The translations under genes and the position numbers were made by a program. Positions 32,760-42,345 of a stretch of DNA of 64,000 bases are shown here, piece after piece. Source of the stretch: Providencia hangzhouensis. GTDB lineage: Bacteria; Pseudomonadota; Gammaproteobacteria; Enterobacterales; Enterobacteriaceae. Position 1 is the stretch's first letter. The number at the start of each line of letters is the position of its first letter. Below the pieces are notes generated by a model, which was given only the letters and a program-made list of their open reading frames with translations, was not told the origin of the DNA and searched no databases. The DNA lies in the NCBI RefSeq assembly GCF_029193595.2, contig NZ_CP135052.1:3472001-3536000 (forward strand). The letters run 5' to 3'.

Positions 32760-33656
32760 ATGGGACGACTAAAACAGTGGCGTAAGGAAAATAAAGTCTG
32801 GAAAGCTTTAAACTCTAACTATATTGAATTAAAAAGAAAAATACGTATTTCAAAGCTACCTTCGTCACAATATCAGCATTATCAAGTTATGTGCCAAAAC
32901 TACCGTAGTGCGCAATTTTCTTCAGTTATTGAAGGCGTTCCTCATTTTATCGAACGCCCTATAAATAAGTATCTACATAAAAGCTGGAGCGGAAAACAAA
33001 AATTATCAACCGCCAGCTACACGCTCAATTTAATTGAAAGTACATTCAAGCCCGAAGCTATTGAAGCTATGTTTTCTGCTAAGCGAGAAGGGCTTCTAGT
33101 GGCAAACATTGAATTAAAATCAGGGGAGCTTGCTCAATTAACATTGATTTACTCTCAATACCCTCGAGAAGGCGACCTCACTTTACACTTGAGAAATGAG
33201 ACCGGTGACGATATTTATTTAATGAGTTTTTCCTTCGGCCCAGAAGGACAATTGTACGTGTGCTCTTTGCAAGGCCCTTCCACTGAACAAAGTGTCGATC
33301 AAGTTAGGTTGATAACTAAGCAAATGCACGGTATGAGGCCCAAAAATTTATTAATGTCAGCGGTTTATGCAATAGCAGCCTTCTTTGATGTAAAATCAAT
33401 ATTAGGAATTTCAAACCAGTGTCATATTAAGAGCCAGCATTTGAAATCAAGCTATGATACGTTTTGGCAAGAATGCGGTGCCACGAAAACACCTGATGGT
33501 TGGTTCCAATTACCTATTCAAGAACCCGTACGAGATATAGAGTCAGTGAAAAGCCAGCGTCGTGCTGAATTTCGCCGCCGAGAAGCGCTCCGAGATTCCA
33601 TGACCCAAGATATTATTGCTTCGCTAACTAAAAATTCAATTAGATTAGAACATTGA
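32760..33656 (+). CDS. VirK/YbjX family protein (DUF535)
   Basis: This 298-residue protein fits the DUF535 (VirK/YbjX) family by its middle region (SFGPEGQLYVCSLQGP, GMRPKNLLMSAVYAIAAFFDV) and an Arg/Glu-rich tail (SQRRAEFRRREALRD, about residues 263-277). Family members in Salmonella and Shigella are linked to PhoP control and survival against host peptides, but the biochemical role is not known. No signal peptide is seen. It stands alone between yqcC and the CsrB-like RNA, where E. coli has no such gene. Confidence 0.8.
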   Translation: MGRLKQWRKENKVWKALNSNYIELKRKIRISKLPSSQYQHYQVMCQNYRSAQFSSVIEGVPHFIERPINKYLHKSWSGKQKLSTASYTLNLIESTFKPEAIEAMFSAKREGLLVANIELKSGELAQLTLIYSQYPREGDLTLHLRNETGDDIYLMSFSFGPEGQLYVCSLQGPSTEQSVDQVRLITKQMHGMRPKNLLMSAVYAIAAFFDVKSILGISNQCHIKSQHLKSSYDTFWQECGATKTPDGWFQLPIQEPVRDIESVKSQRRAEFRRREALRDSMTQDIIASLTKNSIRLEH

Positions 33657-33717
33657 TTTAAATAAATTAAAGTATCTTTAATTTTTTCACATCACTCCGC
33701 TACAATAGGTATTAACT

Positions 33718-33919
33718 AAAAAAGCCAGTCAACCGAAGCTGACTGGCTCATACTTTAAAATTTACGCATCCTGCTAATGACTTCCCGTCATTCAACATCC
33801 TGTTGATTAAAACAAATTTATAGATTTATCACCTAATCGCGTTCCATCGCCTTGTTTTAAACAATTTTTACACCTCACATGAAGGTATAAAAAGCTAAAC
33901 GAGTTTACCCTGTCCAGCG
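33718..33919 (-). ncRNA. csrB: Candidate CsrB-type CsrA-sequestering RNA (compact)
   Basis: No reading frame is present, but the minus strand has the marks of CsrB. It starts near CGCTGGACAGGG, like the GTCGACAGGG start of E. coli CsrB. Five GGA motifs lie at 33769, 33783, 33798, 33843 and 33913 (plus-strand starts of TCC). Four sit in hairpin loops: TCAAC-AGGAT-GTTGA (33792-33806), ATGAC-GGGAA-GTCAT (33777-33791), a GC-AGGAT-GC stem (33765-33774 area) and GCG-ATGGAA-CGC (33839-33850). It ends in a strong terminator. E. coli csrB also lies between yqcC and syd. At about 200 nt it is far shorter than the 369 nt of E. coli. Confidence 0.75.
33723..33748 (-). terminator. Terminator of the CsrB-like RNA
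   Basis: On the minus strand AGCCAGTCA and TGACTGGCT enclose a C-UUCG-G tetraloop, followed by TTTTTT. This is a textbook intrinsic terminator with no coding gene for 375 bp upstream. Confidence 0.9.
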
Positions 33920-33924
33920 CGATA

Positions 33925-33953
33925 AGAATGCATTAAATCTATTAATGAAACAA
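33925..33953 (-). promoter_or_regulatory. Candidate promoter of the CsrB-like RNA
   Basis: TTGTTT (33948-33953), a 17-base spacer and CATTCT (33925-33930) fit a weak sigma-70 promoter with a start near 33919. A weak promoter is expected if UvrY activates it, as known for csrB in E. coli. Confidence 0.45.
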
Positions 33954-34029
33954 CCTAGCAAAATAAACAATAACACGGTAAAAATACGCAAAAAGTACAA
34001 ACCATATAGTAACGCCATGAAATTAAAAG

Positions 34030-34048
34030 TTAAATAATTATCATTACA
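34030..34048 (-). promoter_or_regulatory. Fur-box-like sequence upstream of the CsrB-like RNA
   Basis: On the minus strand TGTAATGATAATTATTTAA matches the 19-bp Fur consensus at 13 positions. It is about 120 bp upstream of the likely start and 76 bp past syd. Weak evidence in AT-rich DNA. Confidence 0.25.
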
Positions 34049-34123
34049 ATATAAAGAACATTTTTTAAGAAATTACTTAGCTTAATTGTAGGCATTTACT
34101 TACACAAACCCGCTTAAAAACAC

Positions 34124-34684
34124 TTACCCCTGAGGCTCAACAACAACCACTAGCTCATCGAGAAAACTTGTTAAATTCGAAGAAAGTACACGCCTTTCCT
34201 GACTACCAAATTTTTCTAATATAATTTCCCCCGTGAGATTACACATTGATATCATTTCAATCTCTGATTCCAACGTTGCAATGAATAGCGTGGGTGATAG
34301 TTTTAAACGCTTTTGAGTCACTAAATGACCAATTAAATTTTCTTGCAAACGGATGAAATCATCTTCATTCCACACCTGTACTAAACTCAACGTAATATCA
34401 CGAAATGTGGCTTTCATATCGCCAGCAAGCTGTGCAGTATAAAAAACATGGATATCACCTTGTAAATTAATCTCCAATGCTGTCGCAACTTTATCTAAGC
34501 TCGCATCCTTTATTGGAAATGGTTGAGGTTCCCAGTAAACCCAGTTTTCACCTGTGCGGACAATACATGGCGATGGAATACCATATAAGTCTGTTGAGGC
34601 GGGAGGTAACCCCGTTTGTTGGTGCCATTGTGAAACATATTTCTGAGTAAAATTATGTAGTGCGGCAGAATGTGAAGTATTCAT
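34124..34684 (-). CDS. syd: SecY-interacting protein Syd
   Basis: Syd is a cytosolic protein that binds SecY and monitors or degrades abnormal translocons. The 186-residue protein matches E. coli Syd (181 aa), with the conserved GIPSPCIV, FYTAQLAGDM and LIGHLVTQKRLKLSPTLFIA stretches. It is divergent from queF and followed by the CsrB-like RNA, the E. coli arrangement. Confidence 0.94.
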   Translation of the reverse strand: MNTSHSAALHNFTQKYVSQWHQQTGLPPASTDLYGIPSPCIVRTGENWVYWEPQPFPIKDASLDKVATALEINLQGDIHVFYTAQLAGDMKATFRDITLSLVQVWNEDDFIRLQENLIGHLVTQKRLKLSPTLFIATLESEIEMISMCNLTGEIILEKFGSQERRVLSSNLTSFLDELVVVVEPQG

Positions 34685-34829
34685 AATTATGTGTTTTTTG
34701 TCGTCAATTTAAAGAGAAAGGCGTCAATGTTGTCGATAAATGGTATTATGACAGAAGTTCACAGACGAAGAAAATATCCCAATTTTACCTATTAGCCTCA
34801 TTTTCAGTTTATGAAGTATAAGGACCTAT

Positions 34830-35675
34830 ATGTCACACTACCAGAATAATCCCGCACTTAATAATTTAACTCTTGGAAAGAAAACGGATTATCATGATCA
34901 GTATGATGCCACATTATTACAAGCTGTCCCTCGTAGCTTAAATCGTGACCCTTTAGCCATTCACGCTAAAGCACTTCCATTTCACGGTGCTGACATTTGG
35001 ACAATGTATGAGCTTTCATGGCTAAATCAGCGCGGTGTTCCCCAAGTAGCAATAGGCTCGATTAGTGTTGATGCAAATAGCGAAAACTTAATTGAATCTA
35101 AGAGCTTTAAGCTTTACCTAAATAGTTTTAACCAAACACGTTTTGAAACTTGGGAAAATGTGCGAAGCGCTTTGCAAAATGATTTAAGCCGCTGTGCTAA
35201 TGGCCAAGTAAGCGTTACACTTCATAAATTAGAGCACTTTGCTCATCAACCTATCCAGCCATTACTTGGCGAATGTATTGATGAACAAGAGATTGATATT
35301 GATAATTATGAGTTTAATCGAGATTATTTGGCGAATAGCACCCAACAACAAGTTGTTGACGAAACGTTAGTGAGCCATTTATTAAAATCAAACTGTTTAA
35401 TTACCAACCAACCTGACTGGGGCTCTGTGCAGATCCACTATTGTGGACCCAAAATTGATCGTGAAGCCTTATTACGCTACTTGGTCTCATTTCGCCATCA
35501 TAATGAGTTTCACGAACAATGCGTTGAACGCATTTTCACTGATATTATGCAATTGTGTAAACCTGAAAAATTAAGTGTTTATGCACGCTATACTCGCCGT
35601 GGAGGGCTTGATATAAACCCATGGCGTAGTAATGAAGAATTTACGCCAGAACTAGGTCGTTTATCACGACAATAA
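34830..35675 (+). CDS. queF: NADPH-dependent 7-cyano-7-deazaguanine reductase QueF
   Basis: QueF reduces preQ0 to preQ1 in queuosine synthesis. At 281 residues it is the long two-domain form. The catalytic Cys is in [16 protein letters not shown] (about residues 189-203), and the [11 protein letters not shown] stretch (about 230) completes the site. It is divergent from syd and precedes ppnN by 85 bp. Confidence 0.96.
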   Translation: MSHYQNNPALNNLTLGKKTDYHDQYDATLLQAVPRSLNRDPLAIHAKALPFHGADIWTMYELSWLNQRGVPQVAIGSISVDANSENLIESKSFKLYLNSFNQTRFETWENVRSALQNDLSRCANGQVSVTLHKLEHFAHQPIQPLLGECIDEQEIDIDNYEFNRDYLANSTQQQVVDETLVSHLLKSNCLITNQPDWGSVQIHYCGPKIDREALLRYLVSFRHHNEFHEQCVERIFTDIMQLCKPEKLSVYARYTRRGGLDINPWRSNEEFTPELGRLSRQ

Positions 35676-35760
35676 GTATATATAGTTGAAAAGTAAGTGT
35701 AATTAATACATTTGCAGTACAATTCACATATCAAGAACCCATGGGGTAAAGGAGTACTAC

Positions 35761-37128
35761 TTGATTACTCATATCAGTCCATTAGGATCTATGGATCTAC
35801 TCTCTCAACTTGAAGTTGATATGCTAAAACGCACGGCCAGTAGCGATTTGTACCAATTATTTCGAAATTGTTCTTTAGCCGTTTTGCATTCAGGCAGCTT
35901 AACTGATAGCAGTAAAGAGCTATTAGAAAAAAGTAAAGATTTTGATATCAATGTATTACGCCGTGAGCGTGGCGTTAAGCTTGAACTTATCGACCCACCA
36001 GAAAAAGCTTTTGTTGATGGTAAAATTATTCGCACCTTACAAGCAAACCTATTTGCCGTATTGCGTGACATTCTATTCGTCCATGCGCAAATTACGCATG
36101 CCAAAGAACAATTTAATTTAGACCTCGAAAATGGCACACATATTACCAATATGATTTTCTCTATCTTGCGTAATGCCCGTGCCCTGCATATCGATGAAGA
36201 CCCGAGTATGATTGTTTGCTGGGGCGGCCACTCAATTAATGAAATTGAGTACCAATATGGCCGTAAGGTAGGTAATGAGCTTGGGTTGCGTGAGCTAAAT
36301 ATCTGTACAGGCTGTGGCCCGGGTGCCATGGAAGCACCGATGAAAGGTGCAGCAGTTGGCCATGCACAACAACAATACAAAAATAGCCGTTTTATCGGCT
36401 TAACTGAGCCTTCAATTATCGCAGCTGAGCCACCAAACCCATTAGTGAACGAACTCATTATTATGCCTGATATCGAAAAACGTTTAGAGGCATTCGTTCG
36501 ATTAGGTCATGGGATTATTATTTTCCCAGGAGGTGTCGGTACCGCCGAAGAGTTACTGTATTTATTGGGTATTTTAATGGACCCAGCCAACAGTGAACAA
36601 GTTCTACCACTGATTTTAACGGGCCCAAAAGAAAGTGCGGAATACTTTGAAGTATTAGACGACTTTATTCGACACACTTTAGGTGATGAAGCCAGTAAGC
36701 ATTACCAAATTATTATTGATGATGCTCAAGAAGTCGCTCGTGTAATGAAACGCAGCATGCCACAAGTTAAAGAAAATCGCCGTAGCACAGGTGATGCCTA
36801 TAGCTTCAACTGGTCAATTAAAATTGCTCACAATTTACAACATCCATTCGAACCAACGCATGAAAATATGGCATCACTGAACCTCCACCCAGGGCAAGCA
36901 CCTGAGAAACTGGCTTCAGATTTACGCCGCGCTTTCTCCGGTATTGTGGCTGGTAACGTGAAGGAATTTGGTATGAAAGCCATCGAAAAATATGGGCCAT
37001 TCAAAATTCACGGCGATAGTGAGCTAATGAAGCGTATGGATGTGTTATTACAAGGCTTCGTTGAGCAACATCGTATGAAATTACCGGGTGGTACGGCATA
37101 CGAACCTTGCTATGAAATCGTGAAATAA
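35761..37128 (+). CDS. ppnN: Pyrimidine/purine nucleotide 5'-monophosphate nucleosidase PpnN
   Basis: PpnN (YgdH) splits nucleoside monophosphates into base and ribose 5-phosphate and is activated by (p)ppGpp in E. coli. It is 455 residues with a central LOG-family domain: [20 protein letters not shown] and the [10 protein letters not shown] motif (about residue 258). The start is TTG, with AGGAG eight bases upstream; the N-terminus [12 protein letters not shown] matches E. coli, which also uses TTG. It precedes xni by 18 bp. Confidence 0.96.
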   Translation: MITHISPLGSMDLLSQLEVDMLKRTASSDLYQLFRNCSLAVLHSGSLTDSSKELLEKSKDFDINVLRRERGVKLELIDPPEKAFVDGKIIRTLQANLFAVLRDILFVHAQITHAKEQFNLDLENGTHITNMIFSILRNARALHIDEDPSMIVCWGGHSINEIEYQYGRKVGNELGLRELNICTGCGPGAMEAPMKGAAVGHAQQQYKNSRFIGLTEPSIIAAEPPNPLVNELIIMPDIEKRLEAFVRLGHGIIIFPGGVGTAEELLYLLGILMDPANSEQVLPLILTGPKESAEYFEVLDDFIRHTLGDEASKHYQIIIDDAQEVARVMKRSMPQVKENRRSTGDAYSFNWSIKIAHNLQHPFEPTHENMASLNLHPGQAPEKLASDLRRAFSGIVAGNVKEFGMKAIEKYGPFKIHGDSELMKRMDVLLQGFVEQHRMKLPGGTAYEPCYEIVK

Positions 37129-37146
37129 GTAAATGATGGCGTATTT

Positions 37147-37902
37147 ATGATCCACTTATTAATTATTGATGCATTAAACTTAATACGCCGTATCCACGCG
37201 GTGCAAGGAAGCCCGTGTGGAGAAACTTGTTTATCTGCAATATCGCAGTTGATCGCCCATACTGATGCCACGCACATTGTTGCAGTGTTTGATGAAGAAG
37301 GACGTCACCAAAGCTGGCGCCATGAAAAACTCCCCGATTATAAAGCGGGGCGACAACCTATGCCTGAAGATCTGCATGCTGAACTCCCCACCCTAATAGC
37401 CTTATTTAAAGAAAAAGGGGTTCACTGCTGGCAGTCTGAAGGGGATGAAGCCGATGATTTAGCCGCTACCTTAGCAACACGCATTGCGGGATCGGGGCAC
37501 ACAGTTACCATCGTATCCACAGACAAAGGTTACTGCCAACTACTTTCCCCTAACTTAAGAATTCGCGATTATTTTCAAAAGCGCTGGCTAGATATCCCTT
37601 TTATCGAAAAGGAATTTGGCGTTTCTCCTAATCAACTTCCTGATTATTGGGGGCTTGCAGGGATCAGTAGTAGTAAAGTTCCCGGTGTTGCAGGGATTGG
37701 TCCTAAAAGTGCCACGACACTATTGCAACAATATCACTCTATTGAAAATATATTTGCCAATTTAGATAACCTTGAAGAGAAATGGCAGAAAAAGCTCATC
37801 AATCAGCAGGAAATTGCATTGATTTGCCGAGATATTGCGACTTTAAGAACCGATATCGCGATACGAGGGAATCTGAATCAGTTGCGTTATGCACCCAACT
37901 AA
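37147..37902 (+). CDS. xni: Flap endonuclease Xni (ExoIX)
   Basis: Xni is a stand-alone FEN-type nuclease related to the 5' nuclease domain of DNA polymerase I. The 251-residue protein equals E. coli Xni in length. It has [15 protein letters not shown] at the start, [13 protein letters not shown] (about residue 100), [10 protein letters not shown] and the helix-hairpin-helix [18 protein letters not shown] (about 172-189). It is the last gene of queF-ppnN-xni. Confidence 0.95.
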   Translation: MIHLLIIDALNLIRRIHAVQGSPCGETCLSAISQLIAHTDATHIVAVFDEEGRHQSWRHEKLPDYKAGRQPMPEDLHAELPTLIALFKEKGVHCWQSEGDEADDLAATLATRIAGSGHTVTIVSTDKGYCQLLSPNLRIRDYFQKRWLDIPFIEKEFGVSPNQLPDYWGLAGISSSKVPGVAGIGPKSATTLLQQYHSIENIFANLDNLEEKWQKKLINQQEIALICRDIATLRTDIAIRGNLNQLRYAPN

Positions 37903-37913
37903 TAGAAAACAGA

Positions 37914-37943
37914 AAAGCCACTTAATGATGAAGTGGCTTTTTT
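37914..37943. terminator. Bidirectional terminator between xni and rlmM
   Basis: AAAGCCACTT and AAGTGGCTTT form a 10-bp stem with a 7-base loop, with T on the plus and A on the other side, so it can stop both convergent genes. Confidence 0.88.
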
Positions 37944-37961
37944 ATTGACTGATTCTATAAA

Positions 37962-39065
37962 TTAATAATACTCACGTGCCATTGGATTTGCCGACCATAT
38001 CCTCATCACATGTACAGTTACTTCTTCGCGGTCATGATAAAGCTGTTTCGCTTGAATCAACACATTAACGCCTTGCTCTTTAAGCTGTGCTTTCATCTTT
38101 TCTAAGATATGTGAAACTTCTTCATAGCGCTTTTTCATCGGCAATTTTAAGTTAAAAATGGCCTCTCGGCACCAACCTTGAGCAAGCCAATCAGTCATTA
38201 GCGCAGCAACTTTAGCTGGTTTTTCAACCATATCGCAGACTAACCAAGTAATATTATGGGAAGTAGGCTTAAATTTAAAACCATCTTCACGGTGATGCTT
38301 AACTTGCCCTGTATCCATAAGGCTTTCCGCCATTGGACCGTTATCTACAGCATCCACCATCATACTGCGTTTCACTAATTGATAAGTCCATCCCCCTGGG
38401 CATGCTCCAAGATCGACAGCTTTCATCCCACTAGCTAGACGTTCTTCCCATTCTTCATAAGGAATGAAGACGTGGAAAGCTTCCTCAAGTTTTAAGGTTG
38501 AACGGCTCGGTGCATCTGATGGGAATTTTAACCTTGGGATCCCCATATAGAAATTTGAACTATTATTGGTATACGAATACCCGGTATAGCAGCAACCAGG
38601 GGCAATAAAGAACACATGAATAACGGGTCGCTTAAAGTTTTCGATTGGCAATAAGATTTTTTCTTTACGTAATGCATTACGTAAAGGTACCGTAAACTTG
38701 CGGCAAAACTTCAAGAGTTCTTTCGATTCATTGGTATCAGCAACTTCAACACGGAGATCTCCTGCCCGCACAACTTGCTGACTCAATGCATTTACAATCG
38801 GGGTAATACGGTCTTCAGGCGGTAAATCCTTAAGTAAATCCCCTATTACAATCATTTGACGAGCAAAAATTAATTCTCGAAAAGGCAACGTTCGTGCGAG
38901 TTTGTCCGCATCTTCTGCTTGGTAGCACTCAAAAATAACATAACCACTGTTTTCTTTTACGCGGGCAAAACCATAAATTTCTTTTTGCCCTGCTTTATCT
39001 GTAATTTCTGCTGCACATTCTTTTTCAAAGCCTGGACGGCAATATAGTGCAATTTTATTACTCAT
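37962..39065 (-). CDS. rlmM: 23S rRNA (cytidine-2'-O)-methyltransferase RlmM
   Basis: RlmM (YgdE) methylates the ribose of C2498 in 23S rRNA. It is 367 residues: an N-terminal THUMP domain ([14 protein letters not shown]) and a Rossmann methyltransferase domain with the SAM loop [13 protein letters not shown] (about residues 221-233). It overlaps the ygdD stop by 8 bp, so translation is probably coupled. Confidence 0.96.
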   Translation of the reverse strand: MSNKIALYCRPGFEKECAAEITDKAGQKEIYGFARVKENSGYVIFECYQAEDADKLARTLPFRELIFARQMIVIGDLLKDLPPEDRITPIVNALSQQVVRAGDLRVEVADTNESKELLKFCRKFTVPLRNALRKEKILLPIENFKRPVIHVFFIAPGCCYTGYSYTNNSSNFYMGIPRLKFPSDAPSRSTLKLEEAFHVFIPYEEWEERLASGMKAVDLGACPGGWTYQLVKRSMMVDAVDNGPMAESLMDTGQVKHHREDGFKFKPTSHNITWLVCDMVEKPAKVAALMTDWLAQGWCREAIFNLKLPMKKRYEEVSHILEKMKAQLKEQGVNVLIQAKQLYHDREEVTVHVMRIWSANPMAREYY

Positions 39066-39453
39066 TGCGTGACGCCGATTTCCTTAGACGCATAGCGCCA
39101 ATAACCACTAACAGCCAACCAATTAGGAAACATACACCACCTATTGGCGTAAAATAAGAGAAGTATTTTACCTGCAATAGTGCCATACAATAAAGGCTAC
39201 CGCTAAAAAGAAGTATCCCAACAGAGAAAAACACACCTGACCAATAGAACCACAGAATTATTTTACGTAATAAAATTGCCCCTAGCACCATTAGTGCAAC
39301 AGTATGCAACATTTGATAACGTAGCCCTATTTCAATCCAGTCCATTTGATGGACACTCATAATTGACGATAACGCATGTGAACCAATAGCTCCAAAAGCA
39401 ACAGTAAAGAAGCCACTAATTCCTGCAAAAATTAACATCAAACGACTATTCAC
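39058..39453 (-). CDS. ygdD: DUF423 inner-membrane protein YgdD
   Basis: This 131-residue protein has four hydrophobic helices, the GAIGSHAL motif (about residues 21-28) and [13 protein letters not shown], marks of DUF423. E. coli YgdD lies at the same place between gcvA and rlmM. Function is unknown. It follows gcvA by 27 bp. Confidence 0.92.
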   Translation of the reverse strand: MNSRLMLIFAGISGFFTVAFGAIGSHALSSIMSVHQMDWIEIGLRYQMLHTVALMVLGAILLRKIILWFYWSGVFFSVGILLFSGSLYCMALLQVKYFSYFTPIGGVCFLIGWLLVVIGAMRLRKSASRNE

Positions 39454-39480
39454 AGTAACACCTTTTATTTAAATACTTGA

Positions 39481-40422
39481 TTACTGAATAAGCGCCACAT
39501 CTTGGTCACCCGTAATAAAACCTAATTTTTCTTGTTCACTTGCCGCCTGCCCAAGAATCCATTGGCGAAATGCAGCTATTTTGCCTAAATCTGCCTGATT
39601 TTCTTGGCAAACTAAGTAGAATGCATTTTTACTAACTAACACCTCACTAAAGGGACAAACTAAGCGCCCTGCGTCAATTTCATTTTTAGCCATAACATTA
39701 TTCGTCAGTGCAACTCCCTGACCATGAACAGCAGCTTGAATAACCATCGCACTATGACTAAAAATGGGACCTTGCTGTACATTAACGACATTTTGTAACT
39801 CTAGTTGCTTAACATATGCTTGCCAGTCTCTTCGTGAAGAATCGTGAAGTAACGTATGTTTTGCTAAATCTTCAGGAATTTTTAGTTGGCTATCTCCAGT
39901 TAATAAAGATGGTGAACATACCGGCATTAAATATTCAGCATAAAGCCTATCTGTTCTTAGCCCTGGCCAATTACCTTTACCGTAGAAAATAGCGACATCA
40001 ACGTCATCTGCCAATTTATCTTCTTCTCTATCTACAGCTTGGATCCGCACATCAATTCCTGGATAGGCCTGGTTAAAGCCTGAAAGCCTTGGCACCAGCC
40101 ACTGAATCGCAAAACTTGGGGATAAACTAACCGTTAATGCTCCTTTTGCACTTCTGGCTTGTAACTTACGCGTTGCCTCGTTTAAAGAAGAGAAAATCTC
40201 TTTAATATCAAGGTAATAACTTTGACCTTCTTCTGTCAATAACAATGATCGGTTGCGCCGACGGAATAATTTCAGCCCAAGGAAATCTTCCAAACTTTTC
40301 ATTTGGTGGCTAACGGCCGCTTGAGTTACAAATAATTCTTCTGCTGCCTTAGTAAAACTTAAATGACGAGCAGCAGCATCAAAGACTCTCAGTGCATTTA
40401 GGGGCGGTAATCTTTTAGACAT
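39481..40422 (-). CDS. gcvA: LysR-type glycine cleavage regulator GcvA
   Basis: GcvA controls the gcvTHP glycine-cleavage genes and activates the small RNA gene gcvB when glycine is high. It is 313 residues with an N-terminal winged helix-turn-helix (LSFTKAAEELFVTQAAVSHQ, residues about 22-41) and a ligand-binding domain. I chose the ATG at 40422 (MSKRLPPLNALRVFD), as in E. coli, over a GTG two codons upstream. It is divergent from gcvB, 102 bp away. Confidence 0.96.
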   Translation of the reverse strand: MSKRLPPLNALRVFDAAARHLSFTKAAEELFVTQAAVSHQMKSLEDFLGLKLFRRRNRSLLLTEEGQSYYLDIKEIFSSLNEATRKLQARSAKGALTVSLSPSFAIQWLVPRLSGFNQAYPGIDVRIQAVDREEDKLADDVDVAIFYGKGNWPGLRTDRLYAEYLMPVCSPSLLTGDSQLKIPEDLAKHTLLHDSSRRDWQAYVKQLELQNVVNVQQGPIFSHSAMVIQAAVHGQGVALTNNVMAKNEIDAGRLVCPFSEVLVSKNAFYLVCQENQADLGKIAAFRQWILGQAASEQEKLGFITGDQDVALIQ

Positions 40423-40488
40423 AATCACTTCTACTTGGCATCTTGTTATGCATTAGTTTTTTTCATCCGAAGCATTATAATTTGTCCC

Positions 40489-40517
40489 TTGAGGATACGC
40501 TAGTAAATACCTATAGT
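40489..40517 (+). promoter_or_regulatory. gcvB promoter
   Basis: TTGAGG (40489-40494), a 17-base spacer and TATAGT (40512-40517) place the start at 40524, the first base of the GcvB sequence. GcvA sites are expected between gcvA and this promoter but I did not define them. Confidence 0.75.
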
Positions 40518-40523
40518 ATGCAC

Positions 40524-40726
40524 ACTTCCTAAGCCGGAACGAAAAGTTACAGAGTTTAGTTACTTTGAAACTTTTGGCTTTGTGGTTGTGATGTTGTGTT
40601 TGCAAGTTGTCTGGTTGAACCAGACCTTTGTAGCTTTAGCTACTGTTTTTTCACTTCCTGTACATTTACCCTGTCTGTCCATAGTGATTTTATATAGTGC
40701 ACCGCCAACGCGCGGTGCTTTTTTTT
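40524..40726 (+). ncRNA. gcvB: GcvB small regulatory RNA
   Basis: GcvB is an Hfq-bound RNA that represses many amino-acid and peptide transporter mRNAs. The start ACTTCCTAAGCCGGAACG and the 3' part CACTTCCTGTACATTTACCC follow E. coli GcvB closely. The G/U-rich R1 seed (GTTGTGATGTTGTGTTTGC, about 40585-40603) is present but shorter than in E. coli. Two stems follow, GTCTGG/CCAGAC and GTAGC-TTTA-GCTAC with TTTTTT (an early terminator, also known in E. coli), then the final terminator GCACCGC/GCGGTGC with eight T. About 203 nt, divergent from gcvA. Confidence 0.96.
40699..40726 (+). terminator. GcvB 3' terminator
   Basis: GCACCGC and GCGGTGC pair across a 6-base loop and are followed by an uninterrupted T run. 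Confidence 0.92.
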
Positions 40727-41121
40727 ACTCTTTTTTTAATGCTATTTCGGTATTTACTTAAGCAATTTAACTTAATAAATACAAATAACTATAGATAATT
40801 GTAAGTGTACCGAAAAAACTTTCAGTAAGATATTTAAGATAAATCTTGAAAATTATTTACTAAGTACTTAAAAAAATAAATTTATAAACAAAAGGCATTG
40901 CATTGCAACGCAAAACACTGAATCATCTTGAAACCACATCTAGAAGAATTGCTAACAATTAATACCAAACGTAACAAAATATTTCAATGGCTAGATTAAA
41001 AAATGATAAGTTTAAATTAATCAGAAAGTAACTATAAATGTACTAATAAATGTACAATCAACTAATACCGCACTCAGTAAAATCAAAACACATTGAAATT
41101 TTGACTAAAAAGAAAATACTC
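40727..41121. other. AT-rich spacer between gcvB and csdA
   Basis: About 395 bp with no gene I can support. It is very AT-rich, and an imperfect palindrome AAGATATTTAAGATAAATCTT-like lies near 40828-40848. A csdA promoter must lie here but I cannot fix its position. Confidence 0.5.
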
Positions 41122-42327
41122 ATGGATCATTTTAGCGCCACCACATTTCGCCTCACCTTCCCAGCGATAGACTCATCAACACTATTTTTTGATAGTGCGG
41201 CAACAGCATTAAAGCCTATCGCCATGATCAATGCATCTAATGACTATTATCGCTTGTCTGGCAGTTCGGTATATCGAGGGCAGTCATCTGAATCATTGAA
41301 ATTAACACGTGATTATGAGCAGGGGCGAATCCGTGCTGCAAAATATATTCATGCTTCCAGTGAAAAAAATATTATTTGGACACGCGGAACAACTGAGTCA
41401 ATTAATTTAATTACACAAGGTTATTTTCGCTCAACATTAAAACCTGACGATGAAATTATTGTCAGTGAAATAGAACATCATTCAAATTTATTACCTTGGA
41501 TTATGCTTTCACAGCAAACTGGCGCAAAAATTATAAAATGGCCGGTTGAAAAGAACCTGACATTGAGTCTTGATGTACTCCAATCTAAATTATCTGAAAA
41601 AACGAAAGTCATCGCTATCACTCAAATGTCCAATGTAACTGGCTATCAACCCGATATACAAACGGTGACTCAGCTCGCTCACCAAGTAGGAGCTTTAGTC
41701 GTTGTTGATGGCGCACAAGGTGTCGTTCATAGCCCGATTAATGTCAGTGAGCTGAATATTGATTTCTATGCATTTTCAGCACATAAGTTATATGGGCCAA
41801 CTGGGCTTGGAGTTTGCTACGCCAAAACAGAACTTTTAGAGCAAATGACCCCTTGGCATGGTGGAGGGAAAATGTTGACCCACGTCACATTTGACGATTT
41901 CACTCTTGCACCTATTCCACAACGATTCGAAGCAGGAACACCGAATATTGCAGGGGTAATTGCCTTTTCTGCTACCCTAGAGTGGCTGGAAGGAATAAAT
42001 TTAACACTAGCAGAAACATATACTTGCTCACTAATCGAATATGCTACTAAAAAACTGTCGGCACTTCCCGGCTTTATTCGCTATAGTGTGCCTGATTCTC
42101 CTTTGCTATCATTTAACTTCAAAGATATTCACCATAGTGATCTGGGTGCCCTCTTGACCGAACAAAATATTGCATTACGCTATGGTCAACATTGCACCCA
42201 ACCATTAATGGATGCATTAAATATCAGTGGCTGCTTGCGTATCTCAATGATGCCGTACAACAACCGGGAAGACGTCGATAAATTTATCGATGCAGTCACC
42301 GTTTCACTTTCTATACTCAATGAATAA
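41122..42327 (+). CDS. csdA: Cysteine desulfurase CsdA
   Basis: CsdA is a PLP enzyme that takes sulfur from cysteine and hands it to CsdE, supplying Fe-S assembly and the TcdA pathway. I chose the ATG at 41122 (401 aa, MDHFSATTFRLTFPAI), the E. coli length; the open frame runs 24 codons upstream. It shows TRGTTESIN, EIEHHSNLLPW, VDGAQGVVH and the PLP lysine in FSAHKLYGPTG (about residue 222). The catalytic Cys is in YGQHCTQPL (about 358). csdE follows by 18 bp. Confidence 0.95.
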   Translation: MDHFSATTFRLTFPAIDSSTLFFDSAATALKPIAMINASNDYYRLSGSSVYRGQSSESLKLTRDYEQGRIRAAKYIHASSEKNIIWTRGTTESINLITQGYFRSTLKPDDEIIVSEIEHHSNLLPWIMLSQQTGAKIIKWPVEKNLTLSLDVLQSKLSEKTKVIAITQMSNVTGYQPDIQTVTQLAHQVGALVVVDGAQGVVHSPINVSELNIDFYAFSAHKLYGPTGLGVCYAKTELLEQMTPWHGGGKMLTHVTFDDFTLAPIPQRFEAGTPNIAGVIAFSATLEWLEGINLTLAETYTCSLIEYATKKLSALPGFIRYSVPDSPLLSFNFKDIHHSDLGALLTEQNIALRYGQHCTQPLMDALNISGCLRISMMPYNNREDVDKFIDAVTVSLSILNE

Positions 42328-42345
42328 ATCAATAAAGGAAGCCTA

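Noticed and set aside
35805..36458. 217-residue minus-strand frame inside ppnN
   Set aside because: Antisense shadow of the conserved ppnN gene; no independent start signal.
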